Assembly (NCBI GenBank): GCA_948468495.1
Contig: CAOKJI010000105.1
Location: 1-6,615, forward strand
DNA from: an uncultured Dorea sp.
GTDB taxonomy: Bacteria; Bacillota_A; Clostridia; Lachnospirales; Lachnospiraceae
Length of the DNA: 6,615 nt
Reading direction: 5' to 3'
Shown one piece after another: positions 4,664-6,615 of the stretch (its first letter is position 1; each line of letters begins with the position of its first letter). Below the pieces are notes generated by a model. That model searched no databases. It was given only the letters and a program-made list of their open reading frames with translations, and had not been told where the DNA came from. The translations under genes and the position numbers were made by a program.

Positions 4664-6615
4664 ATGAGTATCTTATTTTACGAAAATACGAAGACATTTC
4701 ACTTATGCAACAAGGAAATCAGCTATATTATGAGCGTTCTTCCAAATGGCCATATGGGGCAGCTTTATTTTGGAAAGAAGGTCAGTGAACGGGAAGATTA
4801 TTCTTACTTATATGAGACTGCGTTTCGTCCTATGACTTCCTATGTGTTTGAGGGAGACTGTTCTTTGTCTTTAGAGCATGTGCGGCAGGAGTATGGCGTG
4901 TATGGAACGACAGACTTCCGCCGTCCGGCTATTGAGATTTTGCAGTCTAACGGAAGCCGGATATGTGACTTTCAATATCAGGGGCATCAGATTGGGAAAG
5001 GGAAGCCGAAGCTTGCCGGACTTCCTGCTACCTATACAGAGAGTGACGAAGAAGCAGAGACGTTGTGCGTGACGCTGAAAGATTCGCTGACCGGAGTGAA
5101 AGTGGAGTTATTATATACGATTTTCTCCAAGGGCGGTATTCTTGCCAGAAGTGCGAGAGTTACGAATCAGGGAGCAGAGGCGGTTCATCTGACTACAGCC
5201 ATGAGTTTGTGTCTGGATTTGCCGGATTGCAATTATGAGTGGCTGCAGTTTTCCGGGGCATGGGCAAGAGAACGGCATTTGAAAGTACGGAAATTAGAGC
5301 AGGGTATCCAGGCGGTGGACAGCCGCCGGGGTAATTCCTCCCATGAGCATAATCCTTTTATTGTATTAAAGCGGCCGGAAACATGCGAGAGTCAGGGGGA
5401 GGCCATCGGATTCAGTCTGATATACAGCGGCAATTTTCTTGCGCAGGCAGAGGTGGATACGCATGATATGACGAGGGTTTTGATGGGGATTCATCCCATG
5501 GGTTTTGACTGGAAATTAGAGATAGGAGAGAGCTTCCAGACGCCGGAGGCAGTAATGGTCTATTCAGAGCGGGGACTAAACGGCATGAGTCAGACGTTCC
5601 ACCGCTTATATCAGAGGAGACTTGCCAGAGGCTATTGGCGGGACAGGGTACGACCGATTCTGAATAATAACTGGGAGGCGACTTACTTTGATTTTACGGA
5701 GGACCGCCTGGTGGAGATTGCCAACAAGGCGAAAGATTGCGGCGTAGAACTATTTGTGCTGGACGACGGTTGGTTTGGAGAGAGAAATAATGACCATGCA
5801 GGTCTGGGAGACTGGGTTGCCAATCCTGAGCGTCTTTCTAACGGCATTACGGGACTGGCGGAGCGGATTGAGGAGCTCGGTATGAAATTCGGACTCTGGT
5901 TTGAGCCGGAGATGGTTAATAAAGATTCGGATTTGTATCGGAAGCATCCTGACTGGATACTGTCTACGCCGGGAAGAAGCGCTTCCCATGGAAGAAATCA
6001 GTATGTGCTGGATTTCTCCCGGAAGGAAGTTGTGGACTGTATCTATGAGATGATGGCGAAGATTTTAAGGGAGGCTAAGGTATCTTATATTAAATGGGAT
6101 ATGAACCGCAGCATAACGGAATGCTATTCCGGGGCTCTGCCGCCAGAGCGGCAGGGAGAGGTGTTCCACCGCTATATTCTGGGTGTGTATAATCTCTACG
6201 AGCGCTTAAATACGAATTTTCCACAGGTACTTTTTGAGTCCTGCGCAAGCGGCGGGGGACGGTTTGACCCGGGAATCCTGTATTATGCGCCCCAGGGATG
6301 GGCAAGCGATGATTCTGACGCGGTGGAGCGTTTGAAGATTCAGTATGGAACCTCTTTCTGTTATCCAATCAGCAGTATCGGAAGTCATGTATCGGTAACC
6401 CCGAATCATCAGGTATTCCGCAATACGCCGCTTCGCACCAGAGCAAATGTGGCATATTTCGGAACGTTCGGATATGAGCTGGATTTGAATAAGCTGACTG
6501 AAGAAGAGCAGGAAATGGTAAAGGCGCAGATTGCATTTATGAAAGAGTATAGAGAGCTGCTGCAATTCGGTACATTCTATAGGATTACAAGTCCCTTTGA
6601 GGGCAATATCACCTG
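4664..6615 (+). CDS. GH36 alpha-galactosidase, 3'-truncated by window
   Basis: Hydrolyses terminal alpha-1,6-galactosyl bonds in melibiose, raffinose and stachyose. My own translation gives 650 codons with no stop before the window ends; bacterial relatives such as GsAgaA are about 730 residues, so much of the C-terminal beta domain lies outside. Residues 1-about 325 form the beta-sandwich domain. The (beta/alpha)8 barrel follows with NNNWEATYFDF (334-344), LDDGWFG (366-372) and LWFEPEMV (411-418). The nucleophile is D479 in KWDMNR (477-482). CASGGGRFDPG (527-537) binds substrate. The acid/base is D549 in WASDDSDAVERL (546-557). All catalytic elements are intact. There is no signal peptide, so the enzyme is cytoplasmic and acts on sugar brought in by the upstream symporter. 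The start has GGAGAGG (4651-4657) 6 bases before the ATG. In Ruminococcus gnavus AgaSK a similar enzyme is fused to a sucrose kinase; this cannot be tested here. Confidence 0.95.
   Translation, partial: MSILFYENTKTFHLCNKEISYIMSVLPNGHMGQLYFGKKVSEREDYSYLYETAFRPMTSYVFEGDCSLSLEHVRQEYGVYGTTDFRRPAIEILQSNGSRICDFQYQGHQIGKGKPKLAGLPATYTESDEEAETLCVTLKDSLTGVKVELLYTIFSKGGILARSARVTNQGAEAVHLTTAMSLCLDLPDCNYEWLQFSGAWARERHLKVRKLEQGIQAVDSRRGNSSHEHNPFIVLKRPETCESQGEAIGFSLIYSGNFLAQAEVDTHDMTRVLMGIHPMGFDWKLEIGESFQTPEAVMVYSERGLNGMSQTFHRLYQRRLARGYWRDRVRPILNNNWEATYFDFTEDRLVEIANKAKDCGVELFVLDDGWFGERNNDHAGLGDWVANPERLSNGITGLAERIEELGMKFGLWFEPEMVNKDSDLYRKHPDWILSTPGRSASHGRNQYVLDFSRKEVVDCIYEMMAKILREAKVSYIKWDMNRSITECYSGALPPERQGEVFHRYILGVYNLYERLNTNFPQVLFESCASGGGRFDPGILYYAPQGWASDDSDAVERLKIQYGTSFCYPISSIGSHVSVTPNHQVFRNTPLRTRANVAYFGTFGYELDLNKLTEEEQEMVKAQIAFMKEYRELLQFGTFYRITSPFEGNIT

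Noticed and set aside
4639..4788. 49-codon plus-strand frame starting with ATG at 4639, overlapping the start of the galactosidase gene
   Set aside because: It has no ribosome binding site before its ATG and overlaps the GH36 N-terminus in another frame. The translation resembles no known leader peptide.
6206..6565. 119-codon minus-strand open frame, with others at 5750-5989 and 6090-6368
   Set aside because: They lie opposite the GH36 catalytic domain, whose motifs are unbroken in the plus frame, and their translations show no recognisable domain.

Overview
The window looks like chromosomal DNA from a Gram-positive Clostridia-type bacterium, most likely a gut Lachnospiraceae. This is inferred from moderate GC, strong GGAG-type ribosome binding sites, an AraC regulator of the MsmR/RafR style, a MelB-like GPH symporter and a long bacterial GH36 alpha-galactosidase. 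No sequence search was possible, so species and exact orthologues are open.

Layout: (1) 1-1925, plus strand: the C-terminal part of a SNF2-family helicase whose N-terminus lies before the window. (2) 1939-2814, minus strand: an AraC/XylS regulator, convergent with the helicase across only 13 bases. (3) 2815-3110: a 296-base divergent control region with candidate promoters, operator-like repeats and a transporter leader that can fold in two competing ways. (4) 3111-4541, plus: a 12-helix sugar:cation symporter of the melibiose (GPH) family. (5) 4542-4663: an intercistronic gap with a strong hairpin, then a candidate extended -10 promoter overlapped by a perfect palindrome. (6) 4664 to the end of the window, plus: a GH36 alpha-galactosidase, cut off by the window edge after 650 codons.

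The last three genes form a compact alpha-galactoside utilisation locus. The AraC protein probably senses a sugar such as melibiose or raffinose, or a derivative, and switches on the divergent genes. The symporter brings the sugar in with Na+ or H+. The GH36 enzyme has no signal peptide and would release galactose in the cytoplasm. The helicase appears unrelated to the sugar genes.

I found no CRISPR array, mobile element, tRNA, rRNA or prophage gene, and no protein of an unknown class. The genes are recognisable families. The unusual content is regulatory: the two-state leader in front of the transporter, and the hairpin plus palindrome between transporter and galactosidase.
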